DNA of 64,000 bases from CAILZL01 sp963748005 (lineage in GTDB: Bacteria; Pseudomonadota; Gammaproteobacteria; Steroidobacterales; Steroidobacteraceae), in NCBI GenBank assembly GCA_963748005.1, contig CAVVHH010000002.1, forward strand, positions 3,472,001 to 3,536,000. Direction: 5' to 3'. The notes under the pieces were generated by a model. The model was not told where the DNA came from and made no database searches. It worked only from the letters and a program-made list of their open reading frames with translations. Below are positions 51,797 to 61,058 of the stretch, piece by piece. A program made the translations under genes and the position numbers. Every line of letters begins with the position of its first letter. The stretch's first letter is position 1.

Positions 51797-54784
51797 ATGA
51801 GTTCCAGTCCATTTTTCCGGCGCAGTGGTGTTGTGTATCTGTCCGGACTCCTTGCGACCCTGTCCACGACGGCACCTTTGAGCGTGCGCGCGGCAGAGAC
51901 AGAAGAGATATCGCTCGAAGAAGTGGTGGTTACCGGTAGTCGCCTCACCACGGCAGGTTTCGATGCGCCGACACCGGTGACCGTCGTGAGCACTGAAACG
52001 ATCGAGGCACGTTCGCCCACAAATGTTGCCGATGTCATCAATGAGCAACCGGCATTCAGGGTCAACCAGTCCGACACGACACGTAACGGCAATCCTCAAC
52101 CGGGGGCAACCCAGCAAACCGTGAACCTTCGTTCACTGGGCGCTCAACGCACCCTGGTCCTGATCAATGGTCACCGGGTTGCGCCCACGTTGTGGGATAG
52201 TACGGTCGATACCGCCATCATTCCGGCCGGAATGGTTGAACGGATCGAAGTCGTCACAGGCGGCGCGTCAGCTGCATATGGTTCCGATGCCGTTGCAGGT
52301 GTGACCAACATCATTTTGCGCGACAAGATGGATGGAATTAAGGCGTCCGTACAAATGGGCCAGACCGAGTATCAATCCGCCAAGCAATATGCTGCGACGC
52401 TGGCCGGTGGCACGTCCTTCTTCGACGACCGTCTGAATGTGATTGCCGGCATCGATTACAGCGACAGCAAACAGGTTGGCAATGCCTACGGCAAGAGCTG
52501 GGGCAAAAACGAAATAGTAAATAACCTCGCCCCCACTGCCGCTCAACGCAGCGTTGCGAGCAATTTGCTGCCTCAGACCTATATCTCGAACAACGTGGAA
52601 CCCGGTAATGCCGCGCCGGGCGGACTCTGGCAACAGTCACCGACCGTCGGTCAGACGCCGGGGGTGGCTTATACCTTTGATGCGAACGGCAACCCGGTGT
52701 TGTTCAACCAGGGCATGCTTTGGGGTGCGACAACCCAGTTCATGACCGGCAGCACGGCGAACTATGGCTACAATGCCAACAGTCTCAATGTGCTGCGCGT
52801 TCCCATCCAGCGTACCAGCGGTTATGGCCGCGCATCATTCGCGGTGACAGACAAAATCAATGCGTATGTCGAGCTCAACAAGTCGAAAACTGTAACCGAG
52901 CCCTACAAGTTCAACGAATTCATTTCACAGGGGGCCGCCACCAATACTGCGGGTTCCCCATATCTCGTGATCGGTGCAAACAATCCTTTCCTGACCGCTG
53001 GTACACGTTCGCTGCTGTTTCCCAACGCTGGTGTGACTCAGGTCACCATGGGTCGCATTGATACCGAATTCGGTTCAAATGGCCCATTCGGCATCGCCGG
53101 ACAAGCCTACAAAGCAAGTACCGATGTCAACCGGGGCCTGATTGGCATGGAAGGCGATTTTGGTGCTGACGACAGCTGGCACTGGGATGTCTATGTCCAG
53201 CGCGGCACCACCGACCTGTTGACCCAGCGCTACGACCTGAGCCCGACTGCGTTGCAGTTCGCGGTAAATGGTTGCACCGGGACCGTCGGCTTGAGTGCGG
53301 CCGGCCAGCAGGCGCTGCAGAGCTATCTGCAGATCACGGGTAAGACCTGCGTCCCTTTCAACCCCTTTGGCGTGAATCGCAATCCAGCAACGGCCATGGA
53401 TTTCTTCATGAATCCGACCTGGACCCGGCAGGAGCTGTCGCAGACGTCGGAGGCCGCAACGATCTCGGGATCGCTGTGGAACCTGCCGGCCGGTCCGCTC
53501 GCTGTTGCTTTTGGTGCAGAGCATCGCAAGGACACGGCACGTGGAACAGTGGATCCGGTGAGCATTGTCGGCACCATCATGCAATTCAATTATCAGCCGC
53601 TGGCACGTGACAATACCTCCACCGTGTCAAACAGCGTCAAGGAAGCTTTTGTCGAACTGGGTGTGCCGCTGTTGAAGGATCTGCCGGCAGCCGAAACCCT
53701 CGACTTGAATGCCGCCGTGCGCCGTACCGATTATTCGCAGTCCGGGCTGGTCACCACCTGGAAAGGCGGCCTGACCTGGAAGCCGATCGACGTGGTAACG
53801 GTGCGCTACACCCGTTCGCGTGACATCCGTGCACCCAACCTGAATGAGATCTTCTTCCAGGGTGGTTCTGGTCCATCGGCCACCGTGATCAATCGTACGC
53901 CGACGGGTACAGTGGGTGCGGGCGGCACGGTCAATCTGAATCCGACGGGAGTGAACACGACTGCAAATCTTTCGGTCAACACGGTCGGTGCCAGCGGCGG
54001 CGGCGCCACTCTGCAGCCCGAAATTGCCGATACCAATACGGCCGGGATTGTTTTCCAGACCGGTGGTTTCAGCGCTTCCGTCGACTATTACAGGATCAAG
54101 ATTGACGGAGTGATTGCTGCTCCGGGGAACCAGCAGATTATCGATAACTGTCGCGATGGCGACACCGTATCGTGCGGCATGATCACCTTCGCCAATACTC
54201 CCGCGAGTGGTTATATCGGACTCATTGCTCCGATCCAGTCGAATCTCAACTACCAGGAAGTCGAGGGTTATGACTTTGAAGTGGGCTACCGGAAGCCAAT
54301 GCTGGGCGGTAATTTCTCGATCCGGGGACTGGTGAATTACCAGCCACATAACTTCACCATCAATGCCGCTACGCAGCAGAAAACCGAAAACGCCAACATC
54401 CTCAACGGTCAGCCGGAGCTCGGCTACAACCTGAGCTTCGGTTTCGACAAGGGGCCGCTCGGTCTGGACGTCCAGGTGCGGGGATTTACCGGGCGTACCG
54501 GCAATCCCGTTATCTATAGTCCGGATGGCACCCGCAGCACGAACACCGTTCTCGGTCCAGAGGATTCGGGTTACGTAGTGACCAATGCCAACACCATCAA
54601 CATAAACCGCTGGCCGGGGCAATACACGATTAACCCTTCCGCGACATACAAAATCAACGACAATTTCACCGTCTTCGCCAACATCGACAATCTGCTTGAT
54701 GTGGGCCCGCCGGGATTGTCTACCAGTAACGTCTATGATCTGATCGGTCGCCGCTATCGCTTTGGCGTGCGTGCGCAGTTCTAG
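51797..54784 (+). CDS. TonB-dependent receptor, no STN domain (4)
   Basis: A 995-residue receptor. Signal peptide about 1-32 (SVRAAE), TonB box and plug (EEVVVTGSRLTTAGFDAPTPVTVV, LRSLGAQRTLVLINGHR, GGASAAYGSDAVAGVTNIILRDK), then a barrel ending in YRFGVRAQF. AAGGGGAG is ideally placed before ATG 51797; the open frame upstream to 51656 lacks a signal peptide. It heads a run of plus-strand genes for two tannase-type esterases and hydrolase 4, implying that its ligand is an esterified phenolic or glycoside. A strong hairpin follows the gene. Confidence 0.92.
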   Translation: MSSSPFFRRSGVVYLSGLLATLSTTAPLSVRAAETEEISLEEVVVTGSRLTTAGFDAPTPVTVVSTETIEARSPTNVADVINEQPAFRVNQSDTTRNGNPQPGATQQTVNLRSLGAQRTLVLINGHRVAPTLWDSTVDTAIIPAGMVERIEVVTGGASAAYGSDAVAGVTNIILRDKMDGIKASVQMGQTEYQSAKQYAATLAGGTSFFDDRLNVIAGIDYSDSKQVGNAYGKSWGKNEIVNNLAPTAAQRSVASNLLPQTYISNNVEPGNAAPGGLWQQSPTVGQTPGVAYTFDANGNPVLFNQGMLWGATTQFMTGSTANYGYNANSLNVLRVPIQRTSGYGRASFAVTDKINAYVELNKSKTVTEPYKFNEFISQGAATNTAGSPYLVIGANNPFLTAGTRSLLFPNAGVTQVTMGRIDTEFGSNGPFGIAGQAYKASTDVNRGLIGMEGDFGADDSWHWDVYVQRGTTDLLTQRYDLSPTALQFAVNGCTGTVGLSAAGQQALQSYLQITGKTCVPFNPFGVNRNPATAMDFFMNPTWTRQELSQTSEAATISGSLWNLPAGPLAVAFGAEHRKDTARGTVDPVSIVGTIMQFNYQPLARDNTSTVSNSVKEAFVELGVPLLKDLPAAETLDLNAAVRRTDYSQSGLVTTWKGGLTWKPIDVVTVRYTRSRDIRAPNLNEIFFQGGSGPSATVINRTPTGTVGAGGTVNLNPTGVNTTANLSVNTVGASGGGATLQPEIADTNTAGIVFQTGGFSASVDYYRIKIDGVIAAPGNQQIIDNCRDGDTVSCGMITFANTPASGYIGLIAPIQSNLNYQEVEGYDFEVGYRKPMLGGNFSIRGLVNYQPHNFTINAATQQKTENANILNGQPELGYNLSFGFDKGPLGLDVQVRGFTGRTGNPVIYSPDGTRSTNTVLGPEDSGYVVTNANTININRWPGQYTINPSATYKINDNFTVFANIDNLLDVGPPGLSTSNVYDLIGRRYRFGVRAQF

Positions 54785-54829
54785 TGTCATTATACAGACG
54801 CATCTGCAAGATGAGTCCTGGCCTGCCTG

Positions 54830-54856
54830 GTGATGGGCAGCACTGCTGCCCATCAC
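54830..54856 (+). terminator. Perfect 12-bp hairpin after TonB receptor 4
   Basis: GTGATGGGCAGC and GCTGCCCATCAC form a perfect 12-bp stem with a 3-nt loop 46 bases after the receptor stop. The following TGCGTTGTGTTCG is only moderately T-rich, so it may be a partial terminator or an mRNA-stabilising hairpin that sets receptor against downstream enzyme levels. Confidence 0.55.
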
Positions 54857-54953
54857 TGCGTTGTGTTCGAAAGGACACACGCCGCGATACCTGGTCCTTG
54901 TGTTACGCATGAAGAACACCGGATCAGACTTTATTTGATTGAGGAGGATTGAA

Positions 54954-56744
54954 GTGACGAAGCAAAACAGACTGTCTTTGATGATTGCGGGCATGATGAC
55001 CCTCTGCACATCGTTGGCATTACCGGCACATGCACAGATGCCACAGACCTCGCAGGATGCGGCCAGGCAGCCGTTGAACTTGCCGGTTGTCGCATCGGTT
55101 GTCGATTGTTCGACGCTGACCTCGGCGGACATTTCAAAAGCAGTGGGTGCTCCCACCGTCATCAAGTCTGCAACGGTTGTGGACGACGGCAAGGTGGCAG
55201 CTTACTGCAAGGTGCAAGTTGAGATAGACGATGCGTACGCCAAACTGACCTTGAACCTGCCGGTGTCCACCTGGACGCAGCGACTGTTGTTCGGCGGCGG
55301 TCCGGGTGCCCAGGTGGCGCCGGGGGCCGTGAAGATGGACGAATTCGTCACTGCTTCCTGGGTTGACCTCGGCCGCAGAAGTAATGAAGACGTATTCGCC
55401 GATAACTATCACGCACGCGTCAATTCGGCATATCTCTCAATGCATCAACAAGTGCTGGCCGCCAAGACGCTGATTGCGAAGTATTACGGACAAGCCCAGA
55501 AGTACTCCTACTACAACGCCTGTTCGTGGCCTGGCCGCGAAGGCATGATGAATGTGCAGCGTTTTCCGGAAGACTTTGATGGCGTGGGTGCTGGCTGTCC
55601 GCCCATCAATTTCACGATCAACAATGGTCTGTTCCAGGCCTGGAACGTGATGACAAACACGGGCACTGACGGCAATCCCATCATCACCGCCGACAAGTTG
55701 CCCATCCTCCATCAAAACGCCCTGGATCAATGCGACGCCAGTGACGGTGCCAAGGACGGGATCATCTCCGATGTCTTCTCATGCCACCTCAATGTGAAAG
55801 CAGCTCAGTGCAAAGCCAATCAGGATCCGAGCACATGTCTGACTCCAGCGCAGGTGCATGTCGCCGAGGAACTCTACGCAGGCGCCCATGATGACAAGGG
55901 CAACAAGCTGACCCCCATTGGTGTGTTGCCCGGCTCTGAACTGGCATGGACTGCGACCATTATTCCCGGCGGACGCAATCCCAGGGAAGCTCGCGATCAG
56001 ACCACGACTGCAATCCGCTCGCAGTTCAATTCCCCGGCGCTACCCAGGACCTGGGAACTGGGCGATCTGAAGTTCGACCGCGCATCGTTTGATGCCGTGA
56101 CCAAACTGCACTACCTGTGGGACGCCACCAATCCCGATCTGTCGGGCTTTGCCAAGGCCGGTCACAAGCTGATCCTCTGGCAGGGCATGGGCGATACCAA
56201 TGTGCTGCCGGCTCACGCCGTTCTCTGGTACACCGCTCTGCGCAAAGAGATGGGGGAAAAAGCTGCCGACAGCTTCGTGCGGTTCTATGCGCTTCCTGGT
56301 GTTTATCACTGCGGCGGGGGCGATGGCCCGGTGATCACTGATCTTCTGCCTTCGCTCATGGCCTGGGTAGAGCGCGGCGTTGCGCCCGGCGCACTGACAG
56401 GTTCTCATACTCCTCGGCGTGCGGGTGGCCCTCAACAGGGAGCGGGTAATCCACAAGCTGGTGGTCCTCCTGGTGGTGCTGCGGGTGCCCCAGGGGCCGG
56501 TCCACAAATGCCTCCCGCACCGCCGGCCGCTCCAGATCTGACTCGCCCCATCTATCCTTATCCGTACATTGCCAAGTACACCGGCAAGGGTAGCGTCACC
56601 GATGCCGCCAACTTCGTGCAGGGACCGGCGCGGCCGGCGCCTGCGGATCTGAACAACTGGCTGGGTTCCAGCTTCTACAAGGCGCAGCCTCTGCAGTGGT
56701 GCACAGGAACCAGTACCGGACTGGAGTGCAAGACTTCGCGCTGA
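54954..56744 (+). CDS. Secreted tannase/feruloyl-esterase family protein 1
   Basis: A 596-residue exported esterase. GTG 54954 follows GAGGAGGA; signal peptide to about PAHAQ. The family's CS-D-HC motif is present: Cys190-Ser191, Asp414 (GMGDTN) and His452-Cys453 (YHCGGG). The elbow reads CSWPGR, while family members normally have CSxGGR, so one glycine is replaced by proline. After the catalytic domain there is a Gly/Pro/Gln-rich linker (about 490-535) and a short extra C-terminal part ending WCTGTSTGLECK. Members hydrolyse galloyl or feruloyl esters. It follows receptor 4, which may import or bind the substrate. Confidence 0.87.
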   Translation: MTKQNRLSLMIAGMMTLCTSLALPAHAQMPQTSQDAARQPLNLPVVASVVDCSTLTSADISKAVGAPTVIKSATVVDDGKVAAYCKVQVEIDDAYAKLTLNLPVSTWTQRLLFGGGPGAQVAPGAVKMDEFVTASWVDLGRRSNEDVFADNYHARVNSAYLSMHQQVLAAKTLIAKYYGQAQKYSYYNACSWPGREGMMNVQRFPEDFDGVGAGCPPINFTINNGLFQAWNVMTNTGTDGNPIITADKLPILHQNALDQCDASDGAKDGIISDVFSCHLNVKAAQCKANQDPSTCLTPAQVHVAEELYAGAHDDKGNKLTPIGVLPGSELAWTATIIPGGRNPREARDQTTTAIRSQFNSPALPRTWELGDLKFDRASFDAVTKLHYLWDATNPDLSGFAKAGHKLILWQGMGDTNVLPAHAVLWYTALRKEMGEKAADSFVRFYALPGVYHCGGGDGPVITDLLPSLMAWVERGVAPGALTGSHTPRRAGGPQQGAGNPQAGGPPGGAAGAPGAGPQMPPAPPAAPDLTRPIYPYPYIAKYTGKGSVTDAANFVQGPARPAPADLNNWLGSSFYKAQPLQWCTGTSTGLECKTSR

Positions 56745-56845
56745 CGATTGAGTCGGTCGCGCCTGCAGAAGGGACACGCAAAGTGGCTACCTCTGCAGGC
56801 CGGCTCTGTTGGGGAACTGCCGCCACCTTCAAACACAGTGGGCGA

Positions 56846-57040
56846 GGTTGGATGGAGCAAATTCAGTCGACAGCTGAGATCACTTGCGACCATCTTGCCG
56901 CCAAGGACAGAGCCTTCGCAGGCGTTGAGGGCTCCGGGCACTTCTTCGGGCCCTGCGGGCCGAAGCATGGCGCTTCCCAGAAGCGCCTGTTTGATTTTGT
57001 CAACGACTGGCTGAGCGAGGTAAAGCGTTCTGAGTGGTGA
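56846..57040 (+). pseudogene. Fossil C-terminus of a secreted alpha/beta hydrolase
   Basis: The last 65 codons read AEITCDHLAAKDRAFAGVEG, then SGHFFGPCGPKHGASQKRLFDFVNDWLSE. They align with the C-terminus of hydrolase 3 (NEITYEHSAAKDKQFAAVEG, ADHYFQPC, FGYADAWL). The upstream part with the GHSGGG elbow is missing, and upstream bases run into the end of tannase 1. The catalytic His is kept (GSGHFF). It is a truncated fifth copy of the family in the 484-base gap 56745-57228; the rest of the gap holds nothing recognisable. Confidence 0.75.
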
Positions 57041-57228
57041 ATTGAGCGCTTTCCAGAATTAGTTTCTTGTTCTGATCATGGGTGGCTCGGAAGATGTCTG
57101 GAAGGACGATATTTCGAATCGATGGTGGCGGCAACAGTGACAATATCGACTGGTCCGGGGCAGTCGATACATGGCGTTACAAGCAACACTTCAGCTGTGC
57201 GGCAGATCAGTTAGGAGCAAGCTTGAAA

Positions 57229-58602
57229 ATGGTTTCGCGTTTCGCTTCAATGGTGATTGCCGTTCTCGCGTTGTGCCTGTCGTTTCCCGCGATGGCGGAT
57301 GAATATAAAACCAGGTTCGTGTCGCTTGCGCCGGGTGTCCCCGGATTGCTTCATGAACCGACGGATCCCCGTGGAAAAGCCGGGATCGGCGTGCTGGTGA
57401 TGCATACCAATGCAGACTATCTGAGGCCATTTCCAGCCAACCCCTGCGAACAGCTTGCCCAGCGTGGCTACCGGGTGCTGTGCGCCAATACTTCTGCTTC
57501 GAAGTCCGGCTTCTGGAACGATGGCGATATCGACAAGCTGCTGCTGAATGTCAAAGCAGGAGTTGTCTATCTGCGCGCGGACTCTGCCGTGCACAAGGTC
57601 GTGCTGTTCGGGCACAGCGGCGGCGGCGCGATGATGGCTGCCTATCAGAACATTGCAGAGAATGGCTTGAAGGCCTGCCAGGGACCGGAAAAGCTCATCA
57701 AGTGTTCGAGCGCGCTGGCCGACATGCCTGCTGCCGATGGCCTCATGCTGATCGATTCTGTACTCGGTGGCCCGGTCACCACATTGTGGAGTCTCGATCC
57801 GGCTGTCATTGATGAGACTGACGCGCAGCAGCTCGCGCCGGAACTGGACATGTTCAATCCCGCCAATGGTTTCAAACCGGGCGGCTCGATGTATAGCGGT
57901 GCTTTCAAAGAGCGTTTTTTCGCGCAGCAGGGTGAGCGGATGAACAGACTGATCGCCACGGCGCAGCAGCGCCTGGCGGTGATCGAAGCCGGCAAGGGTC
58001 GCTTCAAGGATGACGAACCCATGGTGATTGCCGGCGCGAATGGCGCCCATAACAAGCTGAATACGCAGGATCTGACCCTGCAGGCGCGCACCGTGAACGC
58101 ATGGCCGCTGCTGCATGCAAATGGCTCAGTGACCAAGGAGGTCATTCATTCGGTACGCGTGCCGCGCGTGATCCAGACCACCACTTCGCTGGCGGGCGGC
58201 GGCCTCACCACGACGGTTCGCAAGTTCCTCAACACCTGGGCGATCCGCACCACGAAGGACTATGGATATGACGCAACGTCGATTCGCGGAATCGACTTCA
58301 CATCGAGTTACGCCAATGCAATCGACAGCATCGCGGGCATCAACAGGCCGTTGCTGCAGGTCGCCATGACGGGCTCACATGAATTCTTCGCGTCGGAGTT
58401 CATACGCCAGTACGCCAAAAGCACGGACAAGACGCTGGCCTATGTCGAAGGAGCGAAGCACGACTTCATGCCGTGCACCGAGTGTGCGGTCGCGAAGGGA
58501 CTGCCAGCCAACCAATATGGCGACACCCTCAAGACTCTCTTTGACTACATCGATACATGGCTGAGCACACCGGAACGATTTATAGCGAGGAACTCACCAT
58601 GA
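57229..58602 (+). CDS. Secreted alpha/beta-hydrolase family protein 4
   Basis: A 457-residue member of the family seen at 19599, 32642 and 41900. Signal peptide to about PAMAD; elbow GHSGGG with Ser near 130; CQGPEKLIKC pair; C-terminal EGAKHDFMPCTEC with the candidate His, then QYGDTLKTLFDYIDTWLSTPERF. AGGAG (57213-57217) is better spaced for TTG 57223 than for ATG 57229, so the start could be two codons earlier. Its stop overlaps the start of tannase 2 (58599-58602), so the two proteins are made together and probably act on the same ester-containing substrate. Confidence 0.82.
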   Translation: MVSRFASMVIAVLALCLSFPAMADEYKTRFVSLAPGVPGLLHEPTDPRGKAGIGVLVMHTNADYLRPFPANPCEQLAQRGYRVLCANTSASKSGFWNDGDIDKLLLNVKAGVVYLRADSAVHKVVLFGHSGGGAMMAAYQNIAENGLKACQGPEKLIKCSSALADMPAADGLMLIDSVLGGPVTTLWSLDPAVIDETDAQQLAPELDMFNPANGFKPGGSMYSGAFKERFFAQQGERMNRLIATAQQRLAVIEAGKGRFKDDEPMVIAGANGAHNKLNTQDLTLQARTVNAWPLLHANGSVTKEVIHSVRVPRVIQTTTSLAGGGLTTTVRKFLNTWAIRTTKDYGYDATSIRGIDFTSSYANAIDSIAGINRPLLQVAMTGSHEFFASEFIRQYAKSTDKTLAYVEGAKHDFMPCTECAVAKGLPANQYGDTLKTLFDYIDTWLSTPERFIARNSP

Positions 58603-60233
58603 GTGAATTGCTGGGCAAGGCTGCGCGTATCTTCGTCATCACCAGCACACTGTATGGCTTCGCAGAAGCGGTGCATGCGGCCGACAGTTGTGTTGCCCTC
58701 TCGGCTTTGGATATCACGGACACACAGATCGAGCGGGCGGAAACTGTCGCTGCGGGTTCGTTGACATTGCCCGCAGAGTTCGGACCGGGTCCGGGAAAGA
58801 CCGTCTCACTTCCTGCTTATTGCAGAGTGTCGGGCACGATACGACCGACCTACGATTCTGAAATCCGGTTCGAGGTGTGGCTGCCCGAGAAAGGTTGGAA
58901 CGAGCGCTTCCTGCAAGTTGGCAACGGTGGACTGGGCGGCTCGATCCGGTTGGCCGATCTCGCTGATGCGCTCACTGCAGGCTACGCCGCCGCAAGCACC
59001 GACAACGGTCATCGCAGTCGCAGCAGCAATGAAAGCACCTGGGCCTATGGCCACCCTGAGAAGCTGATCGACTATGGCAGTCGCGCGGTGCATCTCACTG
59101 CACTTGCCGCGCGCCGGATTGTGGCGGCCTATTTCGATCGACAACCCCGCTATCGCTACTTCGCCGGATGTTCAGATGGCGGTCGCGAAAGCCTGATGGA
59201 GGCGCAACGGTTTCCCGACGACTTTGATGGCTATCTGGTCGGCGCTCCCGGCATCGATATTCCTGGCGGTTCCGTTTCTCTGTTACACGCAGCGCACATC
59301 CTCAATGGCCTTGCTTCGTCCGATCGAATCATGCCGACGCATGTGCGGACTTTGTCGCAGGCAGTGCTTGCCCAATGTGATGCCACCGATGACGTTCGCG
59401 ATGGTCTGCTGCAGGAGCCGCTGTCCTGCTCCTTTTCGCCGAAGGCACTGGCATGTCGTGGCAGCGCCGATGATCAGTGCCTCACGCCCGCCCAAGTCAC
59501 TGCAATCGAGGCGCTATACGAAGGACCGAAGGATTCAGCAGGAAAGTCGCTTGGGCTGGGACTACGCCCGACGCTGGGCGCCGAAAGCGCTGTATGGCTC
59601 GGTCCGCTGATTACAGCTGATGGCAGTGCGGCGCCTGTCGGCACGGTTGCCGGCTCCTATCTCTCCGGCGTGCTCTACGGTAATGACAAGCCCGATATCA
59701 CGAAGCTCGACCTTGCGCAGTTAAAGCGCGATGCGGAGGCGTTCTATGTGCCGGCGATCAGCCCACGCGATCCGGACCTCAGTGCGGCGCGTAACAAGGG
59801 ACGGAAGATCATCCACTATCAAGGCTGGTCCGATCCGATCAATCCGCCGCAGCAATCGACGGACTATTACACAGCAGTGCGTGCGCGACTCGGTGAAGGA
59901 ACCGACGACTTCTATCGGCTGTTCATGGTGCCGGGGCTGGCTCATTGCGGCGGTGGAGTGGGACCGATCGACGTTGGTCACACCGGCTCGGCCCGGTCCC
60001 GTATACCGACCGATGCTCATCACGATTGGTTGAAAGCACTGGAAGCGTGGGTCGAACGTGGTGTCGCGCCCGCGCAGCTGATTGCGGCAGAGTATTCGTC
60101 ATCGCTTCCAGCCGTGTCCGGCGCGATCAAACGCACGCGGCCAATTTGTGCTTATCCCAGGGTGGCCACATACCAGGGTCATGGTGACGAGACGCAGGCG
60201 AGTAGTTACCAATGTGTTGTACCTGCAAAATGA
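58599..60233 (+). CDS. Secreted tannase/feruloyl-esterase family protein 2
   Basis: A 544-residue exported member of the tannase family with a canonical elbow FAGCSDGGRESL (Cys191-Ser192), Asp412 (GWSDPI) and His449-Cys450 (AHCGGG), the complete CS-D-HC motif. The family segments CRVSGTIRPTYDSEIRFEVWLP and RFPDDFDGYLVGAPG are intact. Signal peptide to about VHAAD. GAGGAA lies before the ATG, which overlaps the hydrolase 4 stop by four bases. It should cleave gallate, ferulate or related phenolic esters. It differs from tannase 1 in lacking the Gly/Pro-rich linker. Confidence 0.9.
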   Translation: MSELLGKAARIFVITSTLYGFAEAVHAADSCVALSALDITDTQIERAETVAAGSLTLPAEFGPGPGKTVSLPAYCRVSGTIRPTYDSEIRFEVWLPEKGWNERFLQVGNGGLGGSIRLADLADALTAGYAAASTDNGHRSRSSNESTWAYGHPEKLIDYGSRAVHLTALAARRIVAAYFDRQPRYRYFAGCSDGGRESLMEAQRFPDDFDGYLVGAPGIDIPGGSVSLLHAAHILNGLASSDRIMPTHVRTLSQAVLAQCDATDDVRDGLLQEPLSCSFSPKALACRGSADDQCLTPAQVTAIEALYEGPKDSAGKSLGLGLRPTLGAESAVWLGPLITADGSAAPVGTVAGSYLSGVLYGNDKPDITKLDLAQLKRDAEAFYVPAISPRDPDLSAARNKGRKIIHYQGWSDPINPPQQSTDYYTAVRARLGEGTDDFYRLFMVPGLAHCGGGVGPIDVGHTGSARSRIPTDAHHDWLKALEAWVERGVAPAQLIAAEYSSSLPAVSGAIKRTRPICAYPRVATYQGHGDETQASSYQCVVPAK

Positions 60234-60249
60234 TGACGGGGAGAAATTC

Positions 60250-60879
60250 ATGAAGAAAATCGCTGTCACGCTTGTGGGTGGCGCGTGTGCGCTGGTCGGC
60301 GTCGGGTTCGCGAATGGCCAATCGGTACAAGCAGCTGAAGTCGTACGAGTCGCTGCAAATGCGAGCGCCGATGCACGGCTTCCCGGCGACGATCCGCTGC
60401 CACCGGTGAGTTTCATGCTCAATCCGGTTGGCCCACCCCCGGGAGGTGGCGGACCGCCTGCTCCAAGTCGGTCACCCAGCCCCTCACTGGCGCTGGCTAC
60501 CGAGGCAGCACAGGCGGCAATGGATACCTGTGCTACACGTGGGCTCAAGATCGGCGTCGCGGTAATTGATGCGGAAGGCAATCTGCGAGTGGGCCTGTCC
60601 GCAGTCGGCTCACCTGCCGGACGGATCTACACCGCTGCGCGCAAGGGCCTCGCGGCGATTGAGTTCAAAGTGCCGACCTCGCAGCTTAGAGAACTCGTCG
60701 CGGCTGACTCGACACTTGTGTCACGAATCACGCCGCGCATGGCAGTATTCGGTGGCGCGGTACCGCTAATCGTGTCGGGCCGCGTGCTTGGTGCGATTGG
60801 CGTCAGTGGCGCCAGCACCCAGGAGGACGAAGCCTGCGCCGCTGCGGGCGCCGAAAAGATCAGAACGCGGCTTGACTGA
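60250..60879 (+). CDS. Secreted HbpS/GlcG-like (DUF336) protein
   Basis: A 209-residue exported protein. Signal peptide to about residue 30; a Pro/Gly-rich linker (PPPGGGGPPAPS, about 71-83); then a GlcG/HbpS domain (LALATEAAQAAMDTCATRGLKIGVAVIDAEGNLRV, GRIYTAARKGLAA, GGAVPLIVSGRVLGAIGVSGA). HbpS-type proteins bind haem or small cofactors and often accompany oxidoreductases or two-component sensors. GGGGAG precedes the ATG, 17 nt after tannase 2, so it is likely co-transcribed. Its role with the esterases is unknown. Confidence 0.85.
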   Translation: MKKIAVTLVGGACALVGVGFANGQSVQAAEVVRVAANASADARLPGDDPLPPVSFMLNPVGPPPGGGGPPAPSRSPSPSLALATEAAQAAMDTCATRGLKIGVAVIDAEGNLRVGLSAVGSPAGRIYTAARKGLAAIEFKVPTSQLRELVAADSTLVSRITPRMAVFGGAVPLIVSGRVLGAIGVSGASTQEDEACAAAGAEKIRTRLD

Positions 60880-61005
60880 TATCTGCGCGAACATTGCCAT
60901 CTTTGTAGAGCAAGCGAGTTTGCGTAACCGATGGATTGCCTGGGGTTTGGTTTGATCGTTGTTTTCATTCGCCAGTGCACAACACTGACGACTATTCAGT
61001 CTAGC

Positions 61006-61020
61006 TCCCGCAATGCGGGA
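61006..61020 (+). other. Short hairpin upstream of MBL-fold gene
   Basis: TCCCGC-AAT-GCGGGA makes a perfect 6-bp stem with a 3-nt loop, 39 bases before the MBL-fold gene and 126 bases after the HbpS-like gene. There is no strong T-run; it could be a weak terminator. Confidence 0.35.
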
Positions 61021-61058
61021 TATTTGATAGCGCCACGACTTTAGGGGAAATAATCTCG

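Noticed and set aside
53627..55192. 521-codon minus-strand open frame opposite receptor 4 and tannase 1
   Set aside because: It crosses two well-supported plus-strand genes and their promoter gap and has no family features.
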